A program made the translations under genes and the position numbers. The notes beneath the pieces were generated by a model. That model did not search any database and was not told the DNA's origin. It worked only from the letters and a program-made list of their open reading frames with translations. This document shows, one piece after another, positions 25,761 through 33,732 of a stretch of 64,000 bases of DNA (position 1 is its first letter; the number at the start of each line of letters is the position of its first letter). This DNA comes from Flavobacterium sp. (GTDB taxonomy: Bacteria; Bacteroidota; Bacteroidia; Flavobacteriales; Flavobacteriaceae), in NCBI RefSeq assembly GCF_035195345.1, contig NZ_CP136574.1, forward strand, positions 2,471,871 to 2,535,870. Reading direction: 5' to 3'.

Positions 25761-25829
25761 AGTTTAAAGTTTCAAGTTTAAGGTTTCAAGTTGGAGATAA
25801 CTTTAAACTTGGAACTTTAAACTTGGAAC
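25761..25829. repeat. Inverted short-word repeat able to form a long hairpin (AAACTTGGAAC / GTTTCAAGTTT words)
   Basis: The left arm 25761-25792 contains GTTTCAAG repeated. The right arm 25799-25829 contains AAACTTGGAAC twice (25805-25815, 25819-25829; 14-nt period). The arms are near reverse complements, so the RNA or DNA can fold into a stem of about 26 bp with few mismatches. The reverse complement of the left arm matches 38358-38389 at 28 of 32 positions. It lies between two minus-strand genes. The right end has a short T run (TTTTT), but the gene entering it ends on the other side, so a plain terminator role is doubtful. Confidence 0.75.
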
Positions 25830-25833
25830 ATTT

Positions 25834-26400
25834 TTACTTGCGAATCACTTTTACTTGATGATCTAAACCTAATTTAATAATCGTAGAAGGATTTTTGCAA
25901 ACTTTATCGTGGTGCAAATTTACTACATAGTCGACACCTTTTATAATTTCGGGACTAATTTCTTTGAAAGTTTTTGGTGTAAACATTCCTGAAATATTCG
26001 CAGAGGTTGAAACCAATGGTTTTTTCATGCGTTCCATTAGTTTAAAGCAAAAAGGCTCAGTAACAAGTCGAACTCCTAAAGTCTTGTCTTCGGCTATAAT
26101 ATTTTTGGCAACATTTCGAGGATTGTCTAAGATTAAAGTCGTTGGTTTTTCCGATAAGTCTAAAATTTGCCAAGCCACTTCAGGAATTTCTTTAAAAACG
26201 TTGTACATCATCCGTTCGCCATTTAGTAAAACAATCATGCTTTTGGATTCTTCACGTTGTTTTAAAGCATAGATTTTTTTTACAGCTTCTTCATTGGTAG
26301 CATCACAGCCAATTCCCCAAACGGTGTCTGTTGGATATAAAATAATGCCTCCGTTTTTGATGATTTCGTATGCGTTGTGAACTTGAGTGTTGATGTCCAA
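25834..26400 (-). CDS. tsaC: L-threonylcarbamoyladenylate synthase (Sua5/YrdC/TsaC family)
   Basis: 188 residues, a single YrdC domain without the C-terminal Sua5 extension. Visible motifs: GGIILYPTDTVWGIGCDATNEEAV (about 17-40), KxR-like KQREESKSM (about 47-55), LGVRLVTEPF and the SxN motif STSANISG (about 131-138). It makes threonylcarbamoyl-AMP for the t6A37 modification of ANN-decoding tRNAs. It lies next to the CCA-type gene, another tRNA function, separated by the inverted word repeat. Confidence 0.92.
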   Translation of the reverse strand: MDINTQVHNAYEIIKNGGIILYPTDTVWGIGCDATNEEAVKKIYALKQREESKSMIVLLNGERMMYNVFKEIPEVAWQILDLSEKPTTLILDNPRNVAKNIIAEDKTLGVRLVTEPFCFKLMERMKKPLVSTSANISGMFTPKTFKEISPEIIKGVDYVVNLHHDKVCKNPSTIIKLGLDHQVKVIRK

Positions 26401-26524
26401 AATGGTAGTTATTAGTTTTAAAGAATAATACTTTATTTGATAAGAAAAATAATGATTTTCTTGATAAAATTTAAATTAAAAAATTTATCAAATATAATGT
26501 ATATATGTTAAACTAAAAAAAATG

Positions 26525-26532
26525 TATTTTTG
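26525..26532 (+). promoter_or_regulatory. Candidate -7 element before the glycan block (TATTTTTG)
   Basis: TATTTTTG lies 43 nt upstream of the ATG at 26576 in a very AT-rich divergent gap. The -33 region offers only TGTTA, so the call is tentative. Confidence 0.4.
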
Positions 26533-26575
26533 AAAAAAAATGTCAATTCTTTTTTTGTAACCCTGAATTTTAAAA

Positions 26576-27538
26576 ATGAAAATACTTTTTCACGAAAATC
26601 AACTTTCATATAGAGGTACCTCAAATGCAGTTTATAATTATGCATTATTTAATCAAGAATACTTGAATAATGAATCAATAATAATTCATCAAAAAAACAA
26701 CAAGAATAATTTTGCTCCTGCAATTGAAAAGTTTAAGAAAAAATTTGAAGTTCATTCATATTCTAATTTGAACGAAATTGAAAAAATTGTTTTGAATACC
26801 CAATCGGATCTTTTTTATGCAATAAAGGCAGGAAAAATTGATGGAGTTAATCCTAAAAATTGTAAAACGGCTATTCATTCTGTTTTTAAATATTATGAAC
26901 CGCATGGTGATGTATATGCTTATGTGTCAGAATGGTTATCTAAAGAAATGACTAATGGTGTGGCGCCATTTGTTCCTCATATGATTTCTATTGAAAAAAC
27001 AGAAGCAAATTTAAGAGATGAGTTAAATATTCCTAAAGACGCTATCGTTTTTGGAAGACATGGTGGCGACACTACATTTGATTTACCATTTGTTAAAAAA
27101 TTAATTGTTGAAATTTCTAAAAAAAGAAAAGATCTATACTTTGTTTTTATGGGAACCAATAGCTTTGTATTTAAAAGTATTTTTACACCATATAAAAATA
27201 TTATTTTTCTTCCAAAATCGCAGGACGAAATTTATAAAGCTAAATTTATAAATACTTGCGACGCCTATTTGCATGCAAGACAACAAGGCGAGAGTTTTGG
27301 TATAGCAGTTGGAGAGTTTTCAATCGCAAATAAACCAATTATAACGTGGGCTAATTCGGAAGAAAAATCACATATTGATATTTTAGGTCCTAAAGCTATT
27401 TTATACCAAAATGAAAAAGATTTGAACGAAATAATTCAAAATTTTAAAGTAGATAAAACTAATGACTGGGATGCTTATTCAAATGAATTTGCACCAGAAC
27501 GCGTAATGGATAAATTTAAAAGTGTATTTATAGAGTAA
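26576..27538 (+). CDS. Glycosyltransferase, probable GT-B fold (GT4-like)
   Basis: 320 residues. The N-terminal half is Rossmann-like (MKILFHENQLSYRGTSNAVYNYA). The C-terminal half contains AIVFGRHGGDTTFDLPFVKKL, LYFVFMGTNSF, and CDAYLHARQQGESFGIAVGEF, in the position of the E-x7-E/nucleotide-sugar motif of GT4-like enzymes (here GESFGIAVGE). It has no membrane segment and would act at the cytoplasmic face. It begins the surface-glycan block. Donor and acceptor are unknown. Confidence 0.75.
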   Translation: MKILFHENQLSYRGTSNAVYNYALFNQEYLNNESIIIHQKNNKNNFAPAIEKFKKKFEVHSYSNLNEIEKIVLNTQSDLFYAIKAGKIDGVNPKNCKTAIHSVFKYYEPHGDVYAYVSEWLSKEMTNGVAPFVPHMISIEKTEANLRDELNIPKDAIVFGRHGGDTTFDLPFVKKLIVEISKKRKDLYFVFMGTNSFVFKSIFTPYKNIIFLPKSQDEIYKAKFINTCDAYLHARQQGESFGIAVGEFSIANKPIITWANSEEKSHIDILGPKAILYQNEKDLNEIIQNFKVDKTNDWDAYSNEFAPERVMDKFKSVFIE

Positions 27539-27587
27539 CTAAAAATATAGTTTTAAGCTATTGTTTATGCTACCAATTAGATGTTTT

Positions 27588-28496
27588 TTATTGTTTTTGT
27601 TTTAAAGAATCTGAAAGGTGAGCTCCTTTGAGAAGCACAAAGAACAAATGCCAATACTTAGGCTTAACAATGGAAGATAAAAAGTATTTAATTTGAAAGT
27701 AAGTGAGTAAAAATTTAAACTTACAGTAGCCGTAATGTTTTCTTATTACGTATAATTGGGAAAGTTTTAGTTCTGTTTTTATTGCTATCGATTTTGGAGT
27801 GCTAGCTCCATGATAATGAACAAATTCTGCTTCAGGAATTAGATAAGAATGTTTGTTTAACTTGTTTATTCTTTTACATAAATCCGTTTCTTCGTGATAT
27901 AAAAATATATTTGTATCAAAGCCACCAACTTTCCAAAAATCTACGGATTTAACCATCATAAAACTGCCAGAAACAAATTGTCCTTTTTGATGGTTAGTGT
28001 ATTCTTTTTTACGATTTGGATATTTTTTCGGATTCATTTTTTCAAGAAAAGATCTTCCTAATAATTCTTTTGATACGGAAGTGTAATGATCTAATGTTGC
28101 CAATATGGAACCATCCTCTTTGTACGCTTTTGGACCACAAACGCCATAGTTTTCATTTGCTTCCATTGCATTCACTAAAAGGGTTAAGCAATCATTTTTA
28201 AAAATAGAATCGTTATTGACAAAAGCAAAATACTTGGCATTTGCAGCTTGGGCTCCCATCATATTTCCACCACCAAATCCTATATTTATTTTACTTTTAA
28301 TTAACTTTAAATTTGCTCTATTTGCATTGTTAACAAAAATATCTACTAGGTTTAAATCATCAGATTTTGAATTATTATCTACTACAATAATTTCATAATT
28401 TAGGTTTGATGAAGTTTTATCCCAAATACTTTCTATACAATCAATTGTATATTTTGCAGAGTTGTAGTTAATTAAAATAACCGCTATTGTATTCAT
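27588..28496 (-). CDS. Glycosyltransferase family 2 (rhamnosyltransferase-like)
   Basis: 302 residues, GT-A fold. AVILINYNSAKYTIDCIESI at the N-terminus, IIVVDNNSKSDD, and the metal-binding region FAFVNNDSIF replacing a strict DxD with NDS. GGFDTNIFLYHEETDLCKRI supplies the acceptor-side acidic motif. This layout resembles rhamnosyltransferase-type GT2 enzymes that act on cell-surface glycans. Its start codon overlaps the stop of 28496-29296 (TAATG), so translation is probably coupled. Confidence 0.85.
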   Translation of the reverse strand: MNTIAVILINYNSAKYTIDCIESIWDKTSSNLNYEIIVVDNNSKSDDLNLVDIFVNNANRANLKLIKSKINIGFGGGNMMGAQAANAKYFAFVNNDSIFKNDCLTLLVNAMEANENYGVCGPKAYKEDGSILATLDHYTSVSKELLGRSFLEKMNPKKYPNRKKEYTNHQKGQFVSGSFMMVKSVDFWKVGGFDTNIFLYHEETDLCKRINKLNKHSYLIPEAEFVHYHGASTPKSIAIKTELKLSQLYVIRKHYGYCKFKFLLTYFQIKYFLSSIVKPKYWHLFFVLLKGAHLSDSLKQKQ

Positions 28497-29296
28497 TATA
28501 AATATTGATTAATGCCTTTTTCTATAAAAGTAATTTTCTTTTCTGTTGTTTCTTTTTCAATAATATGATTTACTTCAATGTGACTTTTATCTTGTTCTTT
28601 ATGATAAATATGGTAAGCAATGCCAACATTTTTTAATCTTTTTCCCTGAATATCAATATTGTGAAGTCTTTGAATCATTTCGGAATCATCAATTCCCCAA
28701 CCCACTAATCCTTCATTAAAACCATTAACTTTTATAAAATCTTCTTTCCAAAATGACATATTACAACCTCTTAATTTAGAGGAACGTTTGTCAACCAATT
28801 TGACAAAATTCATCAAAAATGGTAAGCGTAACGTTCTAGCTCTTTTTTTAATTCCCGTAGAAAAGAAATGAAAGTAAGTAGTTTTATTCTTAAAGATTTG
28901 TTCTAATATGTTTTTTTGAATATTTACTCTCGAACCAAACAAATAGGTTCCTTTTTGTGCATATTTTAAATGATCTTCAATAAAATTTGGATGCATAATA
29001 ATATCACCATCAATTTCAATAATGTACTCGTTTTTAGCTATTGCTATGGCTTTGTTCATTATTTTTGGCTTTTGATTGCCATTATCTTCGTGCCAAACAT
29101 GAATTAAAGGAACTGGAAAATCTTTTTGAAATTTTTTGATTAATTCAGTTGTTTCAGGCCTCGAACCATCATCCGCAATTATTATTTCATTGGGTAATAC
29201 GGTCTGATTTTTCACACTCAAAAGTAATAGCTCTAGTGCATTTGGCCAATTATATGTTGGTGTAACTAAACTAGAAGTTGGTTTTTTATTCATCAT
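28496..29296 (-). CDS. Glycosyltransferase family 2 with galactosyltransferase-like C-terminal motif
   Basis: 266 residues. SLVTPTYNWPNALELLL, IIADDGS, and EIDGDIIMHPNF (DGD in DxD position). The C-terminal part GCNMSFWKEDFIKVNGFNEGLVGWGIDDSEMIQRL matches the galactosyltransferase-type acceptor motif (WGxDD). Clearly paralogous to 31001-31822 (compare HVWHEDNGNQKPKIMNKAI with HIWQEDNGFQKCKILNKAI). Tandem ATG at the start. Divergent from the GT17 gene at 29350 with a gap of only about 50 nt. Confidence 0.88.
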   Translation of the reverse strand: MMNKKPTSSLVTPTYNWPNALELLLLSVKNQTVLPNEIIIADDGSRPETTELIKKFQKDFPVPLIHVWHEDNGNQKPKIMNKAIAIAKNEYIIEIDGDIIMHPNFIEDHLKYAQKGTYLFGSRVNIQKNILEQIFKNKTTYFHFFSTGIKKRARTLRLPFLMNFVKLVDKRSSKLRGCNMSFWKEDFIKVNGFNEGLVGWGIDDSEMIQRLHNIDIQGKRLKNVGIAYHIYHKEQDKSHIEVNHIIEKETTEKKITFIEKGINQYL

Positions 29297-29328
29297 CTAT
29301 AAATATAGTGCAAATTAATATAAATATT

Positions 29329-29336
29329 TATATTTG
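29329..29336 (+). promoter_or_regulatory. Candidate -7 element of the GT17 gene (TATATTTG)
   Basis: TATATTTG lies 13 nt before the ATG at 29350, implying a very short leader. No TTG at -33. The box also settles the start choice: the longer frame from 29278 would begin upstream of this promoter. Confidence 0.5.
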
Positions 29337-29349
29337 TAAAAAAAAGATT

Positions 29350-30204
29350 ATGGTATATGATTGTTTTATTTTTTTTAATGAACTAGATTTATTAGAAATA
29401 AGATTAAACGAGTTAAATAATGTGATAGATAAGTTTGTTATTATTGAAGCAAACAAAACATTTCAAAACAACCATAAGCCTTATTATTTTCAAGAAAACA
29501 AAGAACGTTTTTCGCAATTTTCTTCAAAAATAATTCATATTAAACTAGATAAATACCCGCTTTTTATTCCAATTATTAATCCATTTACACCTTGGAAATT
29601 AGAATTTTTTCAACGAAATTCTATTGTAAAAGGATTGGTAAATTGCAAACCTGATGATATTGTTTTAATTTCTGATGTAGATGAAATACCAAATCCTACA
29701 GTTTTACAAAATTTATTAGACAAAGGAATTAATGAAATTTACGGTTTAAAAATGGACATGTATATGTACTTTTTAAATAATCAGTTAATTTATGACGGTG
29801 GAAGTTCTATGTCTATGGAAGAAGCTAAAGATGGAATTTGGCATTGTACAGCAGTTTTACCGTATAAATTATTGAAGCAAAAACCAAACAGAATAAGAAA
29901 AATCATCATGCGAACAAAACGTAGAGGTGAAGTTTTTAAAATAATTCCAAATGCGGGTTGGCATTTTACTTATCTTGGTGGTGTTTCTAAAATTATAGAA
30001 AAATTAGAAGCTTTTTCTCATACAGAATACAATAATGATAATTTTAAAAGTCAAGAACAAATTGAAAGCTTTATAACTTCTGGGAAGGATTTGTTTGGGC
30101 GTGATTTACAATTCAAAATGTTGAATAGCTTAGAGTCATTACCAAAATATATTCAAGAAAACGCTACTAATTCTAAATTTAAAGACTATCTTTTTACCAA
30201 GTAA
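29350..30204 (+). CDS. Glycosyltransferase family 17 protein
   Basis: 284 residues from the ATG at 29350. The start MVYDCFIFFNELDLLEIRLNEL, then FVIIEANKTFQ, FQRNSIVKGL, ILISDVDEIPNP-like (VLISDVDEIPNPTVL; DVD as DxD) and GWHFTYLGG are the hallmarks of GT17, the family of eukaryotic beta-1,4-mannosyl-glycoprotein GlcNAc-transferase (MGAT3). Bacterial members sit in surface-glycan loci and have unknown linkage. It is followed 4 nt later by the LPS-kinase-like gene. Confidence 0.88.
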   Translation: MVYDCFIFFNELDLLEIRLNELNNVIDKFVIIEANKTFQNNHKPYYFQENKERFSQFSSKIIHIKLDKYPLFIPIINPFTPWKLEFFQRNSIVKGLVNCKPDDIVLISDVDEIPNPTVLQNLLDKGINEIYGLKMDMYMYFLNNQLIYDGGSSMSMEEAKDGIWHCTAVLPYKLLKQKPNRIRKIIMRTKRRGEVFKIIPNAGWHFTYLGGVSKIIEKLEAFSHTEYNNDNFKSQEQIESFITSGKDLFGRDLQFKMLNSLESLPKYIQENATNSKFKDYLFTK

Positions 30205-30208
30205 GAGC

Positions 30209-30976
30209 ATGAATAATTTTAAAATTGATAGTAAGTTTCATTCCATTAAGGAGTTAATATTAGACAATATTGTCAATTTTAATTCTAAAGGAAAAATTCT
30301 TGTAAATGGTCAAAGAAATGCCATTAAATTATTTGATGTTGATGATATTACATTGAATATCAAATCGTTCAAAAAGCCAAATTTAGTCAACAAAATTGCA
30401 TATCGATACTTCAGAAAATCAAAAGCAAGTCGCTCCTTTGAATTCGCTTCTAAATTAATGGAAATGCAAATTGGAACGCCTCAGCCGGTTGCTTTTTTTG
30501 AGCATTTTGATTTAGTTGGATTGAATGAAAGTTATTATGTGTGTGAACATCTTGAAAATGTGTTTGAGTTTAGAGCTATTGTTCAAAATGAAGATTTTAC
30601 TAACAGAGAAGAGATTATTAGACAATTCACACGATTTACATTTCAAATGCATCAGAATGGGGTTGAATTTTTAGACCATTCGCCAGGAAATACACTAATT
30701 AAAGATAATTATAACGGTAGCTATTCTTTTTATCTGGTAGATTTGAATCGAATGAAATTTCATAATACGATTGATTTTCAAACACGAATGAAAAATTTAT
30801 CCAAGATTACACACAAAAAGGATATGATTGAAGTGATGAGTAACGAATACGTAAAACTTTCAGGCGAACCTGAAGCAGTAGTTTTTGAAACCATGTGGAA
30901 ACTTACTGCAGATTTTCAATTTCGATTTCACAGAAAAAAAAGAATCAAAAAGAAATTGAAGTTCTGGAAAAAGTAG
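30209..30976 (+). CDS. Lipopolysaccharide kinase (Kdo/WaaP/InaA)-like protein
   Basis: 255 residues with a protein-kinase-like fold. The Lys/Arg-rich N-terminal lobe includes NIKSFKKPNLVNKIAYRYF. The catalytic loop is FLDHSPGNTLI (about 151-161), where the HxD is altered to DHSPGN, and the DFG-equivalent is LVDLNR. It ends in a strongly basic tail (KKRIKKKLKFWKK). Homologues phosphorylate Kdo or heptose in the LPS inner core. The gene lies between GT17 and GT2 genes, which supports a core-modifying role. Confidence 0.75.
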   Translation: MNNFKIDSKFHSIKELILDNIVNFNSKGKILVNGQRNAIKLFDVDDITLNIKSFKKPNLVNKIAYRYFRKSKASRSFEFASKLMEMQIGTPQPVAFFEHFDLVGLNESYYVCEHLENVFEFRAIVQNEDFTNREEIIRQFTRFTFQMHQNGVEFLDHSPGNTLIKDNYNGSYSFYLVDLNRMKFHNTIDFQTRMKNLSKITHKKDMIEVMSNEYVKLSGEPEAVVFETMWKLTADFQFRFHRKKRIKKKLKFWKK

Positions 30977-31000
30977 TATTTTCACTTTTTAATTCTATAG

Positions 31001-31822
31001 ATGCAATTATCAGTAATCATCACCACATACAATTCAGAAGAATGGCTTGCAAAAGTTCTCGAAGGTTACTGTAACCAAACCGAGAACAATTTTGAAGTGG
31101 TTATTGCTGATGATGGTTCAACAGAAAAAACCAAATTGATTATTGATACTTTTCGTGAAAAATTTCAATATCCTATTCAACATATTTGGCAGGAAGATAA
31201 TGGTTTTCAGAAATGTAAAATCTTAAATAAAGCGATCTTAAAAACCAAATCCGATTATTTACTTTTTACCGATGGTGATTGTATTCCAAGAAAGGATTTT
31301 GTTGCGCAACATTTAAAAAATAAAGAGGAAGGCTATTTTCTTTCGGGTGGCTATTTTAAATTGCCAATGGAAACTTCTAAAACCATTTCATTAGAAAATA
31401 TTAAAAGTCAGCAATGTTTTTCAATTTCTTGGTTATTAAAAAATGGGGTTTCAAAGAGTTTTAAATTGTCTAAACTAACAAAAATTCAACTTTTTGCAAC
31501 TTTTATGAATTGGTTAACACCTACTAAACGAACCTTCAACGGACACAATACTTCTTGTTTTAAGAAAGATTTACTTGCGGTTAATGGCTTTAACGAAGAG
31601 ATGCAATACGGTGGTTTGGATCGAGAAGTTGGAGAACGCTTATTCAATTTTGGAATTTTATCTAAGCAAATTCGTTACAGCGCAGTTTGCCTTCACTTAG
31701 ATCACAAAAGAGGTTATGCTACTTCAGAAACCTGGACAAAAAATAATGCTATTCGTAATTTTAATAAAAAACACAATGTTACTTTTATTGAAAATGGATT
31801 GTCAAAATATTTTAGCGAATAA
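31001..31822 (+). CDS. Glycosyltransferase family 2 (paralogue of 28496-29296)
   Basis: 273 residues. SVIITTYNSEEWLAKVL, VVIADDGSTE, and LLFTDGDCIPRKDF (DGD). C-terminal acceptor motif GHNTSCFKKDLLAVNGFNEEMQYGGLDREVGERL: the GGLD at this place corresponds to WGID in the paralogue. Predicted cytoplasmic. Its last 11 nt overlap the convergent GT9 gene. Confidence 0.88.
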   Translation: MQLSVIITTYNSEEWLAKVLEGYCNQTENNFEVVIADDGSTEKTKLIIDTFREKFQYPIQHIWQEDNGFQKCKILNKAILKTKSDYLLFTDGDCIPRKDFVAQHLKNKEEGYFLSGGYFKLPMETSKTISLENIKSQQCFSISWLLKNGVSKSFKLSKLTKIQLFATFMNWLTPTKRTFNGHNTSCFKKDLLAVNGFNEEMQYGGLDREVGERLFNFGILSKQIRYSAVCLHLDHKRGYATSETWTKNNAIRNFNKKHNVTFIENGLSKYFSE

Positions 31823-32873
31823 TCTCAAAAAAGTCTTTTAATTTCTCTTTAATTAATGCAATTGGGTATTCATCAAAGTATTTAAAAGTATGTTCTTTGA
31901 TGTGTTTTTCGTCAAATTCTGTATAAATTTCAGGTTTCAAATCTTTTAAATGAATTGAGATGTTTTTCTCATCTTCAAAAATTTGCCATGTTTCTTTATC
32001 TACACTTGGCGAGAACAATGAAAATGTTGGAATAAACAATGCTTTTGCCATATTAACACTTCCGCCTTCATTTCCAATTAAAGCATCACATTGCGAAAGT
32101 AATCCTAAAAACGAGCGCAAATCATTAGCATATAAATCAAAATAAATACGTTGTTGTGTTTCGGGCTGGCATAAATCAAATATTTTTTGAGCTTCTTCTT
32201 TTTGCTTTGGAATATAATTAAATAACAAATTTGCATCAGTAGATTGAACCGTAAAATCTAGTAATTCAGCCATTTTTTCAAATGGATAAGTTTTGTACCA
32301 TTCGCTGCCTGAAATTCCAATCATATAAGTTGGTTTATCGTTTTTTAATGGGTAGGATTGAAGTAATTTTTTTGCCGATTCAATTTCAGAATCTGTTAAA
32401 AAAACTTTAGGTTTATAATCGGTAATTTCTTCTTCAATTAGTGGCTTCAACAACCCTAAACGATTAATAATTGCTAATCCAATAGCTGATTTTGTGCCGT
32501 TTTTTATACGTTCAAAATTATAATTGTAGAAGATGTTGGAATACCCTTTTTTATACGAAATTTTATATTTTGCTCCTGAAAAAAAAGTGATTAAATTAGT
32601 TTCTAATTTGCTATAAGCATCAATTACAGCATCGTATTTTGAACTTCTAATTTTGAAAATAAATTGGAAAAGCGAAAGGTAGTTTTTACGTACTTTTTCT
32701 TCTAAAACAATAATGTTTGTTATGTTTGGATTGTTTTTTAATACATCTACACAATTTGCATAACACATATAATCAATCACTGCAGTAGGGTATTTTTTCT
32801 TTAAATTATTGGCTAAAATGGTAGAAGTTAATACATCGCCAATGCGTTTTTGCTGTATGATTAATATTTTCAT
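31812..32873 (-). CDS. Glycosyltransferase family 9 (ADP-heptose:LPS heptosyltransferase-like)
   Basis: 353 residues from the ATG at 32873 (an upstream ATG adds three codons). MKILIIQQKRIGDVLTSTILANNLKKKYP is the classic GT9 opening with the Gly-Asp that contacts the acceptor. CDALIGNEGGSVNMAKALFIPTFSLFSPS is the GT9 nucleotide-sugar-binding segment (G-N-E-G-G in place of G-x-D-T/S-G). GT9 enzymes add heptose to the LPS inner core. The 3' end overlaps the convergent GT2 gene. Confidence 0.88.
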   Translation of the reverse strand: MKILIIQQKRIGDVLTSTILANNLKKKYPTAVIDYMCYANCVDVLKNNPNITNIIVLEEKVRKNYLSLFQFIFKIRSSKYDAVIDAYSKLETNLITFFSGAKYKISYKKGYSNIFYNYNFERIKNGTKSAIGLAIINRLGLLKPLIEEEITDYKPKVFLTDSEIESAKKLLQSYPLKNDKPTYMIGISGSEWYKTYPFEKMAELLDFTVQSTDANLLFNYIPKQKEEAQKIFDLCQPETQQRIYFDLYANDLRSFLGLLSQCDALIGNEGGSVNMAKALFIPTFSLFSPSVDKETWQIFEDEKNISIHLKDLKPEIYTEFDEKHIKEHTFKYFDEYPIALIKEKLKDFFEIIR

Positions 32874-32927
32874 GATATACAATTATTAAGTGGCTAAAAT
32901 ACACAACTACTGCTTAATTTTTGATTA

Positions 32928-32955
32928 TTGCAAACAAATAATTTAATTACATTTG
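32928..32955 (+). promoter_or_regulatory. Promoter of the WaaE-like gene (TTG-N17-TACATTTG)
   Basis: TTG at 32928-32930, 17 nt, then TACATTTG at 32948-32955, 15 nt before the ATG at 32971. Both Bacteroidota elements are present. Confidence 0.6.
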
Positions 32956-32970
32956 TAAAAAAGTTTTAAA

Positions 32971-33732
32971 ATGGCAATTAGCGGTTTGGTAATCACCTTT
33001 AACGAGGAAAAAAATATTGGTAAATGTATTGATGCACTTTTTAAAGTGTGTAATGAAGTTATTATAGTAGATTCGTTAAGCTCTGATAATACAGTTAAAA
33101 TTGCTGAAGAAAAAGGAGCTAAGGTAATTTCTCAAAAGTTCCTTGGCGATGGTCCTCAACGTACGCATGGATTACCTTTTTGTTCAAATGATTGGATTTT
33201 AAATTTAGATGCCGATGAGTTTTTGGACACAGATGCTACTGACTTTATCTTAAAAGGAAAATATTTAGATGGAAATTATGATGCTTTTTCGTTTCGAGTT
33301 AAAAACTTTTTAAAAGATGAATTAATTGATTTTTCAGGTTGGTATCCCGATCATAAAGTGCGTTTTTTTAATAAAAAAACAGCAAAGCCTTCAGAAGCAA
33401 AAGTGCATCAAAAAATTATTACTACGAATGAAAAAAAAGTAGCAGTTCATATTTTACACTATGGCTGGGATTCGTTTGAGCAAATTGTAGCCAAGAAAAA
33501 TCAGTATTCCACTTGGCATGCCCAACAACTTTTTGATCAAGGAAAAAGAGTTACTGCAATAAAACCTGTAATTAATGGTTTAACCGCTTTTTTTCGTTGT
33601 TATTTTCTTAAAAAAGGAATTTTCAATGGAATTGACGGTATCACAATCGCATTAATTCAAGGCTTTTTTTCACACATGAAATACGCTAAATTATTAAAAT
33701 TGCAACGCGAAGAAAAATTATTGAAGCGTTAG
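32971..33732 (+). CDS. Glycosyltransferase family 2, WaaE/KdtX-like
   Basis: 253 residues. ISGLVITFNEEKNIGKCIDAL, EVIIVDSLSSDNT, GDGPQRTHGLPFCSNDWILNLDADEFLD (DADE as the metal site) and HYGWDSFEQIVAKKNQYS match the WaaE/KdtX group that adds a glucose-type residue to the LPS core near Kdo or heptose. A C-terminal hydrophobic stretch (about 190-225) is shared by that group. The 3' end overlaps the LTA-synthase-like gene by 15 nt. Confidence 0.85.
   Translation: MAISGLVITFNEEKNIGKCIDALFKVCNEVIIVDSLSSDNTVKIAEEKGAKVISQKFLGDGPQRTHGLPFCSNDWILNLDADEFLDTDATDFILKGKYLDGNYDAFSFRVKNFLKDELIDFSGWYPDHKVRFFNKKTAKPSEAKVHQKIITTNEKKVAVHILHYGWDSFEQIVAKKNQYSTWHAQQLFDQGKRVTAIKPVINGLTAFFRCYFLKKGIFNGIDGITIALIQGFFSHMKYAKLLKLQREEKLLKR

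Noticed and set aside
25795..25833. Right arm of the word repeat as a simple terminator of tsaC
   Set aside because: The T run lies on the tsaC-proximal side in the wrong orientation for minus-strand transcription, and the word structure with a distant copy fits a repeat better.
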